Source: Hyphomicrobiales bacterium
Lineage (GTDB): Bacteria > Pseudomonadota > Alphaproteobacteria > Rhizobiales > Rhizobiaceae
Direction: 5' to 3'
Length of the DNA stretch: 64,000 bases
Assembly (NCBI GenBank): GCA_900473185.1
Contig: UCKU01000027.1
Coordinates: 62,001-126,000 of the forward strand
Shown: positions 26,485 through 34,857 of the stretch, piece by piece
Layout: each line of letters starts with the position of its first letter
How positions within the stretch are numbered: position 1 is the first letter of the stretch
Position numbers and translations under genes: made by a program
Notes under the pieces: generated by a model
What the model was told of the DNA's origin: nothing
What the model saw: the letters and a program-made list of their open reading frames with translations, nothing else
Databases searched by the model: none

Positions 26485-28842
26485 TCATGAAGCGCGCGCC
26501 ACGTTCGGCAGCGAGCTGCTTAGTTCCTCGATCAGCTTGGCGGCATTCTGCGGACGGTGGAACAGATAGCCCTGACCATAATCAAGGCCCATCTGGTGCA
26601 GCGTGCTGCATTCCTCCTCCGTCTCAATGCCTTCGGCGATGACGGTGCAGTTCATCTTGTGCGACAGCGTGGTGATGCCTTCGATCAGCATGCGGCTCTT
26701 CTGGCGCACGTCATCGTCGGTATCATTGATGGCGCGGGTGAAGGACTGGTCGATCTTGATGATGTCGACCGGGAAGCGATTGAGATAGCTCAGCGACGAG
26801 TAGCCGGTGCCGAAATCGTCAAGCGCGATGCGGCAGCCGAAACGGCGCAATTCCGTCACGATCATGCGGATCTGCGGGTTGTCGTGCATCAGCACAGCCT
26901 CGGTGATCTCGACGACGATGCGATCCGGCAGGATGCCGTGGCGGCCGAGGATGGCGGCAAGGCGGGCGGCGAGCGCCGGCTCGAACTGCAGCGGCGAGAA
27001 ATTGATCGCGAGATAGGTGTCCTGCATGCCGGGCAGGCGCGAAATCTTCGCCAGATTGGCGATTGCCTTTTCCATGATGACGTTGCCGACGCGGACGATC
27101 TTGGCCGTCTCTTCGGCCACGCTGATGATCTCGGCCGGCGGCATAAGACCCTTCTGCGGATGATTGAGGCGCATCAGCGCCTCGAAGCCGGCGATACCGC
27201 CGCCGTTGAGGTTGACGATCGGCTGGAGATAGGCCTCGAACCAGTCGTCGGCGAGGCCGGCTTCGATATGGGCTTCGATCTCGGCGCGGCGGCGAGCATG
27301 ATCGAGCATGCCGCTATCGAAGATCTGTGCGCCGTTCTTGCCGTCGCGCTTCTTGGCGTACATGGCCATGTCGGACTTCTGCAACAGTTCGGCGGCGGTC
27401 GCAGCGTGGCGAGGATAGATGGCAATACCGACAGAAGCACTGAGATGCATGTCCGGACCGAAGGGCGTCTCGAAGATCGAAGCGATCTGGTCGCACATGG
27501 CGCGGGCGCGCTTTTCGGCATTCTTGGCCGGCAGCAGGATGGCGAATTCATCGCCGCCAAGCCGGGCGGCTTCATCGGAGGGGGCAAGCAGCGTCTTCAG
27601 CCGCTCCACGAGTTCGATGAGGGCAGCATCACCGGCGGCGTGGCCCATATTGTCGTTGATCCACTTGAAGCGGTCGAGGTCAACGAAGAGGCAGGCGAGC
27701 TCCTGATCAGCGGCATCGGCGGCTGCGATCTTACTGTCGAGCACGGCTTCGAAGCCCTGGCGGTTCAATAGGCCGGTCAGATGGTCTGATATCGCCTGGC
27801 GATGGTTGCGGTCTTCGGAGGCCTTCAGTTCCGTCACATCGGTCATGACGGAGAGCGACTGACCTTCCTGTCCATGGGGCGTGAGGGCCGATTCCATGAT
27901 TAGGACGTCCATGATGCGGCCATCCATGCAGATGAACTTGACGGTGACGTCGCCGGTGCCGTTCTCACGCTGGCTTTTGCGCTTGATGAACTTGTCACGG
28001 GTGAAGGAGGTAACGAGATCGGAAAAGTTCCGGCCGATGACGGCGGCGCGGTGATAGCCGGTCGCAAGCAGCCAGTAGTCGCTGACGGCGGTGATGCGGT
28101 CTTCGTCGTCAAGAGAGAAGAGCATGGCGGGCGTCAGGTTGTAGATGTCGGTGGCGCGGCGATGCGCGAGCTTCAGCTCGGTTTCCTCGTTTTCAAGCTT
28201 CGTCTGCATTTCGTTGAAGCTTTGGGCGAGGCGGCCCATTTCATCGTTCGACTGCCAGTCGACATGGTGGCGGGAGCCGAGCTGGCGTGTTGCCTCGATC
28301 GCAGCCGTCAGGCGCATCAGAGGCTGGATGACGAAGATGCGGTTGCCGATGAGCGCGGTTGCAAAAACGGCCAGCACCGCGAAAATGAAGATCGAGATGA
28401 AGACGACCTCTTCCTGCTTCAGGCCGGAAAACAGGCCGAGTGCCGGATAGAAGACGGAAATGCTGCCGAGGTTCTTCGGTCCATCGACGGTGTTGTAGAT
28501 GATGGCGCGGGAAACCTGAACCAGCTTGCCATCGAAGGACCTCGGAATGGTCGACTGGCTGACGTCGAGCTCGCCGGACTGGTCGCGGACTTCCACCTTG
28601 ACGATGGCGCCCTGCGAAACGACCGTCGCGCTGATCTGGGTCACGCTATCGGCATCGAGATCCCAAAGCGGCTTGGCGAGCGCCTGGGCATTGGCCACAA
28701 GAAGAACGGAAATATGGTCGCGTATTTCCTTGTCGGCGCGCTCAGAGGAAAGGAAAAGAAAAAGAACAAAGAGGGGAGCTACAAAAACAAGCAGCGCGCC
28801 GCAAACAATCGCAAAAAATCTGTTCTCAACGGAATTATTCAT
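26485..28842 (-). CDS. Membrane GGDEF-EAL cyclic-di-GMP protein with periplasmic, HAMP and PAS domains
   Basis: A 785-residue inner-membrane protein. Order: membrane segment 9-32, periplasmic domain 33-146, membrane segment 147-167, HAMP about 168-222, PAS about 228-343, GGDEF about 350-515, EAL about 520-775. The cyclase motif GGDEF (429-433) is canonical. The inhibitory RxxD site is replaced by APSD (420-423), so product inhibition at that site is doubtful. The phosphodiesterase domain has EAL (554-556), EITEAV, DDFGTGYSS (675-683) and AEGIE, all intact. It may therefore make or break cyclic-di-GMP in response to a periplasmic signal. The downstream binding protein is a possible partner. 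Neither gene belongs to the usual rplY-pth unit. Confidence 0.92.
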   Translation of the reverse strand: MNNSVENRFFAIVCGALLVFVAPLFVLFLFLSSERADKEIRDHISVLLVANAQALAKPLWDLDADSVTQISATVVSQGAIVKVEVRDQSGELDVSQSTIPRSFDGKLVQVSRAIIYNTVDGPKNLGSISVFYPALGLFSGLKQEEVVFISIFIFAVLAVFATALIGNRIFVIQPLMRLTAAIEATRQLGSRHHVDWQSNDEMGRLAQSFNEMQTKLENEETELKLAHRRATDIYNLTPAMLFSLDDEDRITAVSDYWLLATGYHRAAVIGRNFSDLVTSFTRDKFIKRKSQRENGTGDVTVKFICMDGRIMDVLIMESALTPHGQEGQSLSVMTDVTELKASEDRNHRQAISDHLTGLLNRQGFEAVLDSKIAAADAADQELACLFVDLDRFKWINDNMGHAAGDAALIELVERLKTLLAPSDEAARLGGDEFAILLPAKNAEKRARAMCDQIASIFETPFGPDMHLSASVGIAIYPRHAATAAELLQKSDMAMYAKKRDGKNGAQIFDSGMLDHARRRAEIEAHIEAGLADDWFEAYLQPIVNLNGGGIAGFEALMRLNHPQKGLMPPAEIISVAEETAKIVRVGNVIMEKAIANLAKISRLPGMQDTYLAINFSPLQFEPALAARLAAILGRHGILPDRIVVEITEAVLMHDNPQIRMIVTELRRFGCRIALDDFGTGYSSLSYLNRFPVDIIKIDQSFTRAINDTDDDVRQKSRMLIEGITTLSHKMNCTVIAEGIETEEECSTLHQMGLDYGQGYLFHRPQNAAKLIEELSSSLPNVARAS

Positions 28843-28969
28843 GGTTCCGTTTGCTCCACGGGGTCGGAATATTCTGCGGTCACGCAGCAGGGCGGGGACT
28901 TCGCAACCAGCCGGGGCATGCTTCCATGAATGTGTTAAATGTTGCTGAAATAAGCCTTTTTCGGCAATG

Positions 28970-29003
28970 AAAAAGCCCGTCTTCCTGACGGAAAACGGGC
29001 CTT
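28970..29003 (-). terminator. Rho-independent terminator of rplY
   Basis: Read on the minus strand, GCCCGT (29000-28995) pairs with ACGGGC (28980-28975) around a 14-base loop that can itself pair partly, followed by TTTTTC. It lies 26 bases after the rplY stop and separates rplY from the GGDEF-EAL gene. Confidence 0.75.
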
Positions 29004-29028
29004 ATGCTTTACAAATTGGTAGAAGCGA

Positions 29029-29640
29029 TCAGGCTTGTGCTTCGCCTTCGGCAGCAGCTTCGTCGATGCCGCCAGCCGGAGCAATGATCGTCGCGATGGT
29101 GAAGTCGCGATCGGCGATGACGGGCGTTACACCCTTCGGCAGGGTGACTTCCGAAATATGAATGCTGTCGCCGATCTTGTGACCGGAAAGGTCAACCGTG
29201 AAGAATTCCGGGATCGCGTCGGCCGGGCAGTGAACTTCGACTTCGTGACGAACGATGTTCAGAACGCCGCCGACCTTGAGGCCCGGGGACTTGTCTTCGT
29301 TGACGAAGTGAACCGGGATTTCAACGGTAACCTGGGTGTTGCCAGATACGCGCAGGAAATCGACGTGCATCGTGAAGTCGCGGACCGGATCGAGCTGGTA
29401 GTCCTTCGGCAGAACCTTGTACTTCTTGCCGTCGACGTCGATGGTCGCTACGGTGGTCATGAAACCACCGGCATGAATGCGCTTCGTCACCTCATTGGTG
29501 TTGATAGCGATAGAAACTGGGGCCTGCTTGTCACCATAGATGACAGCGGGAATAAAGCCGTTGCGGCGGAGTTCACGGGCGGACCCCTTACCAACCCGTT
29601 CGCGCGCCTCGGCCTTGAGCTCGTAAGTTTCGTGGCTCAT
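29029..29640 (-). CDS. rplY: 50S ribosomal protein L25, general stress (CTC) type
   Basis: A 203-residue long-form L25. The N-terminal RNA-binding half (YELKAEARERVGKGSAREL, VIYGDKQAPVSI) binds 5S rRNA, and the CTC extension (HVDFLRV, then VEIPVHFVNEDKSPGLKVGG and PADAIPEFFTVDLSGHKIGDSIHISE) is typical of alphaproteobacteria. The ATG at 29640 follows a GAAAGGACTAGCC-like site. A terminator at 28970-29003 follows. The region 29641-29760 must hold its promoter. Confidence 0.95.
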   Translation of the reverse strand: MSHETYELKAEARERVGKGSARELRRNGFIPAVIYGDKQAPVSIAINTNEVTKRIHAGGFMTTVATIDVDGKKYKVLPKDYQLDPVRDFTMHVDFLRVSGNTQVTVEIPVHFVNEDKSPGLKVGGVLNIVRHEVEVHCPADAIPEFFTVDLSGHKIGDSIHISEVTLPKGVTPVIADRDFTIATIIAPAGGIDEAAAEGEAQA

Positions 29641-30025
29641 GGCTAGTCCTTTCGAGGTTATTTGGAGAGTCCACAGCGGGCTTGAAGCCTTGTGCCGTCG
29701 GACCGGAGGCGGGCAAGCCCATCCTCATCCGCGTTGCCTCCAAGGGTGTCTACGCGGACGCGTGGCCTATAATATAAGTGTCACGCAAACGCAAGCGGTG
29801 ACGGGCTCTGCCTGGAGAACCAAGGCTGTTGGCCGTATCCGTTGATCGCGCCTCATCGGCACTACACCCGAAAGATCGCGAAATGCAATCCCTGGTGTTT
29901 TGCAAGCCGTTCCAAAAACCGCTGATAAGCCTTCGTTGTTCGGGCGTTAATCACAAAGTCGAACAGAAGGTTCCACTTTACCTGCGAAGGCGCCGGATTA
30001 TCCCTTCTTTAACGCGGCAAGACCG
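29641..30025. other. 385-base divergent intergenic region, rplY / MHYT gene
   Basis: It separates the starts of rplY (minus) and the MHYT-GGDEF-EAL gene (plus). On the minus strand an AT-rich block around 29765-29775 (ATATTATAGG read 5' to 3') preceded by CTTGCG could be a sigma-70-type promoter for rplY, but spacing is uncertain. I see no promoter or ribosome site I trust for the plus-strand gene and no RNA gene. Confidence 0.4.
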
Positions 30026-32845
30026 ATGTCAGGCTTGAAAAGAATGGGTTTTCTCATGTTTGCGATCGTATACTGCCTGACATACCAACATGACTTTACG
30101 CTGGTTCTTCTGGCTGCCGCACTATGCCTTGTGTCCAATTTCGGAACGATCCTGTTCCTGAGAAGCGCTGGCAGGTCAAACGGCGTGCCACGCTGGATCT
30201 GGCTTTCCGTGGCGGGGGCGGCAGGCGGCTTCGGCATTTGGTCGACGCATTTCGTTGCTATGCTCGCCTATGATCCGGGCATCGTTGTCGGTTATGATCG
30301 CTATCTGACGCTTATTTCGCTCGGCGCGGCCTTTGCCTCTACCTTTGTGGCAGGCCTTGCCGCGGTGTCGCTTCCTGGTTCTCAGGCCAATATTGCTGCA
30401 GGCCTGGTTTTTGGCGTCGGTGTCGCAGCCATGCATTTCGTCGGCATGGCCGGTCTGCAGGTTCCTGGGACCATCGTCTGGGATCGACATCTCGTTATCG
30501 CTGCGCTGATCATATCGGCTGCCATGGCGACCTGGGGATTTACGCTCACAAAAAACTGGAAGGGTTCGAACTGGAGCATTCTCGCTGCGGCGTCTGCGCT
30601 GTCGCTCGGCATCGTTTTGATGCATTTCACCGCGATGGGCGCGCTAAAGATTATCGAAGGGGGCGCAAACGCGATCGAGCCGCAGGCGCTTTCCAAGCCG
30701 TTCCTTTTGGTGACCATTCTCGTCGTATCGATCTCAATGCTCGCTTCGGGCATTTCGGCATCGATCATTGCGTTTCGCGCCGCCAAGCAGGCGAGTGCAA
30801 GCGAGACCAGGTTTGAGTTGCTCCTGCAGGGCGTGACGGATTACGCAATCTACATGCTCGATCCTTCAGGCGTCGTGACGAACTGGAATGCGGGGGCGGA
30901 ACGCGCGAAGGGCTATAGCGCCGCTGATATCGTCGGCCAGAACTTCGCCCGGTTCTACTCCGCAGAGGATCAGCAGAATGGTGTTCCGCAGCGAGCTCTC
31001 GCATCCGCTCTCGCCAACGGCAGGTTTGAGGCAGAGGGGCTGCGTTTTCGCAAGGACGGATCCTCGTTCTGGGCACATGTCGTCATCCAACCCGTGTATG
31101 ACGATGGCCATCATCTCATCGGATACGCGAAGATTACCCGCGATATCACGCAGGCAAAGATCGACGGGGATCGCATCAAAGAAGTATCGAGGAACCTCGA
31201 TCTGGCACTGGAGAATATGAGCCAGGGCATCTCGATGTTTGACCGCAATGAGCGACTGATTCTCGCAAACGCCAGGTATAGCCAGCTCTTCGGATTCCCT
31301 GAGAATTTCATTCGCCCGGGTCTTAGCTATTCCGAGATCGTTCGCAGCGGCTATCAGATCGTTTTTGGCGATAGTGATGCTGCGGATTCGAGGGCGACCG
31401 ATCACTATCGCAGGCATATGGCGACCATGCGCTCCGGCCAGAAGACCCTGGTGCATCAGACGACGAGCGGTCGGTCAATTCTTGCGACGTTTAATGTTCT
31501 CGCGGATGGTGGCTGGGTTACGACATTCGAAGACATTACCGAACGGCTGGCGCGCGAAGAGAAAATCGCGTTCATGGCCAAGCACGATGCTTTGACCGGT
31601 CTGCCGAACCGTCCCACCTTCAACGACTATCTCTCACATCAGCTGACAATTGCCAAAAGGCTGTCGACCAAGGTTGCGGTGATTGGCATCGATCTGGATA
31701 AATTTAAAGAGATCAATGACCAGATGGGCCATGTGGCCGGAGATTTCGTGTTGAGCACATTGGCCGCACGATTGAACGGGATCCTGCGTGACGAGGAACT
31801 CGTCGCCAGGCTTGGCGGCGATGAGTTCGCGGCTGTGAAGCGCTTCAACGACAGGGCAGAGCTAGACGACTTCGTTGCGCGGCTGGAAGCCACGCTCATG
31901 GAGAAGATGGATTTCGAGGGGCATCACATCGTCCCCGGCGCAAGCGTTGGTGTTGCACTTTACCCCGACGCCGGCGAAAACGCCGAAACGCTTCTCGCAA
32001 ACGCAGATCTGGCCATGTATCGCGCAAAACACGAGGTCGGGCGCAATGTTTGCTTCTATGAAGAATCCATGGATGAAGTGTCGCGCGACCGGAGAAGGCT
32101 GGCGCGTGACCTCTGGGTCGCGATCGAGCGCGACCAGATGTACCTTCACTATCAGGTGCAGAAGTCGGTGGCGACCGGCAAGACGACCGGTTACGAAGTG
32201 CTGCTCCGATGGAACCATCCTGAACGCGGAAACATCCCGCCCGTCGATTTCATTCCGATTGCCGAGGAATGCGGGGCGATCATGCCGATCGGAGAATGGG
32301 TCCTTCGCGAGGCATGCAGGGAAGCGGTCAGCTGGAAGGAAGACATCAAGATCGCCGTCAATATTTCGCCCATCCAGATTGCCCATGCGAACATCGCGGA
32401 ACTGGTTCGCTCCGTCCTCCAGGAAACGGGCCTGCCAGCATCGCGGCTCGAACTTGAAATAACCGAGTCATCGATCATCGTCGACAAGAGCAAGGCGCTG
32501 CTTGCGATGCGCGCGCTCAAGCAGCAGGGCGTTGCGATCGCCATCGACGATTTCGGAACAGGCTATTCGTCGCTCGAGACCCTTCGCTCGTTCCCCTTCG
32601 ACAAGATCAAGCTCGATCGCAGCTTCATGAACGAAGTCGAGACCAGTCAGGAAGCAAAGGCGGTCATTCGCTCCATCCTGGCGCTGGGACGCGGCCTGTC
32701 GATCCCCGTGCTTGCTGAAGGCGTCGAAACGCTGAGCCAGCTCGAACTATTGACATCCGAAGGCTGTGACGAGGCCCAGGGCTACTATTTCGGTCGCCCG
32801 GCGCGAATGGAACAACAATCGGTTACGCTCAATACTGCGGCCTGA
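30026..32845 (+). CDS. MHYT-PAS-PAS-GGDEF-EAL cyclic-di-GMP signalling protein
   Basis: A 939-residue sensor. The first 250 residues form about seven membrane segments with three MHYT-type motifs, WSTHFVAM (72-79), MHFVGM (136-141) and MHFTAM (199-204); MHYT domains are proposed to sense O2, CO or NO, perhaps through copper. Two PAS domains follow (about 262-376 and 390-505). The GGDEF motif (597-601) is canonical, while the inhibitory site reads RDEE instead of RxxD. The phosphodiesterase motif is EVL (724-726), a variant often still active, and DDFGTGYSS (841-849) and AEGVE are intact. The start at 30026 has no good ribosome site; Met7 and Met11 are alternatives. It is monocistronic, beside rplY. 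Confidence 0.92.
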   Translation: MSGLKRMGFLMFAIVYCLTYQHDFTLVLLAAALCLVSNFGTILFLRSAGRSNGVPRWIWLSVAGAAGGFGIWSTHFVAMLAYDPGIVVGYDRYLTLISLGAAFASTFVAGLAAVSLPGSQANIAAGLVFGVGVAAMHFVGMAGLQVPGTIVWDRHLVIAALIISAAMATWGFTLTKNWKGSNWSILAAASALSLGIVLMHFTAMGALKIIEGGANAIEPQALSKPFLLVTILVVSISMLASGISASIIAFRAAKQASASETRFELLLQGVTDYAIYMLDPSGVVTNWNAGAERAKGYSAADIVGQNFARFYSAEDQQNGVPQRALASALANGRFEAEGLRFRKDGSSFWAHVVIQPVYDDGHHLIGYAKITRDITQAKIDGDRIKEVSRNLDLALENMSQGISMFDRNERLILANARYSQLFGFPENFIRPGLSYSEIVRSGYQIVFGDSDAADSRATDHYRRHMATMRSGQKTLVHQTTSGRSILATFNVLADGGWVTTFEDITERLAREEKIAFMAKHDALTGLPNRPTFNDYLSHQLTIAKRLSTKVAVIGIDLDKFKEINDQMGHVAGDFVLSTLAARLNGILRDEELVARLGGDEFAAVKRFNDRAELDDFVARLEATLMEKMDFEGHHIVPGASVGVALYPDAGENAETLLANADLAMYRAKHEVGRNVCFYEESMDEVSRDRRRLARDLWVAIERDQMYLHYQVQKSVATGKTTGYEVLLRWNHPERGNIPPVDFIPIAEECGAIMPIGEWVLREACREAVSWKEDIKIAVNISPIQIAHANIAELVRSVLQETGLPASRLELEITESSIIVDKSKALLAMRALKQQGVAIAIDDFGTGYSSLETLRSFPFDKIKLDRSFMNEVETSQEAKAVIRSILALGRGLSIPVLAEGVETLSQLELLTSEGCDEAQGYYFGRPARMEQQSVTLNTAA

Positions 32846-32951
32846 CGCAAAGCGAGATCAGAATCGAGGGCCTTCGTATGCGGCAGTGCCCGACAGGATA
32901 TGTTCACTCTCAGCCGTGATCGCAAAATAACATTTGTCCAAACGTGCCGGG

Positions 32952-32999
32952 TTGACACTGGAAGCTATCCGATCTTCCTATGGCCGCATTCAAAGCGGC
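32952..32999 (+). promoter_or_regulatory. Candidate promoter and 5' hairpin of the secreted protein gene
   Basis: TTGACA (32952-32957) and TTCCTA (32975-32980) are spaced by 17 bases, a sigma-70-like arrangement with a poor -10. Directly after, GCCGC (32983-32987) and GCGGC (32995-32999) form a short hairpin that ends just before the GAGGAG ribosome site of the gene at 33014. The hairpin may lie at the 5' end of the message. Confidence 0.4.
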
Positions 33000-33013
33000 T
33001 GAGGAGAGTGTGA

Positions 33014-34549
33014 ATGCGTCTCAAACTTGTCACGACAACGAGCCTTGTTGCCTTATCGCTGTTCGGGGCAGCGCAAGGGGCTGAGATCAATCAGGATGGA
33101 GCGAACAAGCTTCGCGACAGCCTGACGGGCTTCCTGCCCGAGGATTTCGCCAAGAGTGGTTTTGTGACCGTCAACCCGGCGGGTACCCGCTATGAGGTTA
33201 TCTACGATCTCGCCAAACTGCTTTCAAAAGTGGATACGACCAAGTACGTGGTAAACGGGCTGACGCCCTGGTCGGTCTTCGCCACACCGCTCGACAGTGG
33301 GCTCTGGAATCTCGAAGGCAATAACAGCTTCAACATCTCCGGCAACGTCAAAGGGCCGGACGACAAGAGCACCGATTTCACTTATTCCATTGCCTCGATG
33401 GTCTATAACGGTGTCTTCGATCCGGCGATCGCCTATCTGCGTTCCGGCGATTTCAAGGCCAGCGATATCCACCTCACGTCGAAGTCCGATGCCGATCAGG
33501 TCGATGCGAGCTTTGCCGGCATGAATTACAGGCTCGATTCGACTGACAGCGCCAGCGGCAATGGCCGGCTGGACTTCAAGGCGAATGGCGCGTTTACCGC
33601 GCTGTCGGAGACGGTTACCAGCGCGCAGACGCCGCCGGTCACCATCAAGGCGGATTCGATCGACTTCAATGCCGATGTAGCCAGCCTGCCGGCGAAGGAA
33701 ATTCGCGATATCGTCTTCTTTATCCTTGACCATGTGGATGAGAAGGAACTCAGCAAGGAAGACGGCGAAAAGCTGAAGGCCGTCCTCAAGGCATCCTTTC
33801 CGCTGTTTTCCTCGGCCAACGAAACGATCACGGTCAATAATCTGGCGGTCGGCACCGTCGCCGGAAGTGGCGGCGCCAAGGCCTTCGGCTATAATTTCTC
33901 GGTCGACGGGCCGAGCGATGCGGTCCGATTTGCCTTCGGCATGAATGCCCAGGAGCTCACGCTCGACAGCCCGGTCGTGCCGGCGAGCTACCATGCCTTC
34001 CTGCCGAAGAGCATCGATATGCAGATCGCCGTGCCGGACATGGATTTCGCCGCTTTTGGCGACGAGTTCATGAAGATCGATTTCTCGTCGGGCAACAATT
34101 CGGAAGAAAGCGGCAAGCTGGCTGCCGAAAAACTCTTCCACGACGGCGTCGTCGTCGTCGATCTGCCGAAGTTCACAGCTGTCTCGGATGTCTACGATAT
34201 CGACGTCACCGGCAAGCTGCAGGGCCGCGTCGATACGCAGAAGGATTATTCGCTCCAAGCTTCGATCCTGGCGCGGGATCTCGACAAGTCGATCGCCGCC
34301 ATCCAGGAGCTTGCCAAGAGCGATCCGAACCTCCAGCAGGTCTCCTTCGGCATGATGATGGCCAAGGGCTTTGCCAAGACGGACCCGGATGGCCGCTCGC
34401 GCTGGGATATCAGCGTCGCCGGTGACGGCTCCGTGGCGATCAACGGCCAGCAGATCAAGGGGCCGGATGGTCAGGAAGAGGACCAGGATCAGGGGCAGGA
34501 GTCCGAACAAGAGCAGGGGCAGGAACCGGAGCAGGGTCAGCCGCAATAA
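33014..34549 (+). CDS. Secreted protein with Glu/Gln-rich tail, unknown function
   Basis: A 511-residue protein with a signal peptide (MRLKLVTTTSLVALSLFGAA-QGAE). The mature part is rich in beta-type patterns with repeated FxFNxD/SIDFNADV-like segments and no catalytic motif; it could be distantly related to DUF2125-type periplasmic proteins, which I cannot check. The last 30 residues are almost only Gln, Glu, Asp, Gly and Pro (EDQDQGQESEQEQGQEPEQ). The ATG at 33014 follows GAGGAG at 33001. A decayed copy of the segment around SIAAIQEL to INGQQIKGP lies downstream at 34622-34801, after the terminator, so the 3' part of this gene was once duplicated in tandem. Confidence 0.78.
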   Translation: MRLKLVTTTSLVALSLFGAAQGAEINQDGANKLRDSLTGFLPEDFAKSGFVTVNPAGTRYEVIYDLAKLLSKVDTTKYVVNGLTPWSVFATPLDSGLWNLEGNNSFNISGNVKGPDDKSTDFTYSIASMVYNGVFDPAIAYLRSGDFKASDIHLTSKSDADQVDASFAGMNYRLDSTDSASGNGRLDFKANGAFTALSETVTSAQTPPVTIKADSIDFNADVASLPAKEIRDIVFFILDHVDEKELSKEDGEKLKAVLKASFPLFSSANETITVNNLAVGTVAGSGGAKAFGYNFSVDGPSDAVRFAFGMNAQELTLDSPVVPASYHAFLPKSIDMQIAVPDMDFAAFGDEFMKIDFSSGNNSEESGKLAAEKLFHDGVVVVDLPKFTAVSDVYDIDVTGKLQGRVDTQKDYSLQASILARDLDKSIAAIQELAKSDPNLQQVSFGMMMAKGFAKTDPDGRSRWDISVAGDGSVAINGQQIKGPDGQEEDQDQGQESEQEQGQEPEQGQPQ

Positions 34550-34578
34550 GTGCTCTGAACTGCAGCCTGAAACGAAAA

Positions 34579-34604
34579 GAGCCGGTCTCGCGCCGGCTTT
34601 TTTG
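34579..34604 (+). terminator. Rho-independent terminator after the secreted protein gene
   Basis: AGCCGG (34580-34585) pairs with CCGGCT (34593-34598), loop of seven bases, followed by six T. A near copy lies downstream at 34829-34857, behind the decayed gene fragment, consistent with the two having been duplicated together. Confidence 0.8.
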
Positions 34605-34621
34605 CGTCTGGTGTCACAGGG

Positions 34622-34801
34622 ACATTGGTCGGCAAATCGATTGCCGCCGCTCAGGAGTTCACAAGAAAGGCACCTGATCTCTGCCAGGTCGGCTTTGGGA
34701 TGATGATGGCCAAAGGCTTTGCTGACACCAACAGTTCGGACGGCACAGCGACCATTAATGGTCAATCACTGAGAGGACCATCCAGCACGGATCAGCGGTA
34801 A
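34622..34801 (+). pseudogene. Decayed tandem copy of the 3' end of the preceding gene
   Basis: In one frame this reads TLVGKSIAAAQEFTRKAPDL, then CQVGFGMMMAKGFADTNSSD and GTATINGQSLRGP, ending at TAA 34799-34801. The intact gene upstream has SIAAIQELAKSDPNLQQ, VSFGMMMAKGFAKTD and AINGQQIKGPDG at the matching place near its C-terminus. About ten residues are deleted between the two conserved blocks, and no start codon with a ribosome site precedes it. The following GAACTGCAG and terminator also match those after the full gene. It is best read as the remnant of a tandem duplication. Confidence 0.75.
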
Positions 34802-34828
34802 ACGTCAGGGAACTGCAGTTCGAAGATC

Positions 34829-34857
34829 AAAAGAGCCGGTCGAATGCCGGCTCTTTT
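34829..34857. terminator. Bidirectional terminator between gene remnant and prs
   Basis: AAAAGAGCCGG (34829-34839) and CCGGCTCTTTT (34847-34857) form an 11-base perfect stem around a seven-base loop, with T-rich ends on both strands. The prs stop codon (TAA at 34858-34856) lies inside the stem, so the hairpin serves prs on the minus strand as well. Confidence 0.88.

Noticed and set aside
26557..27771. A 404-codon plus-strand frame inside the GGDEF-EAL gene
   Set aside because: The minus strand has GGDEF, EAL and HAMP motifs in order; the plus frame is a shadow.
33224..34765. A 513-codon open frame on the minus strand opposite the secreted protein gene
   Set aside because: It is an antisense shadow: it covers the signal-peptide gene and its terminator and shows no domain, while the plus strand has signal peptide, ribosome site and gene-end structure.
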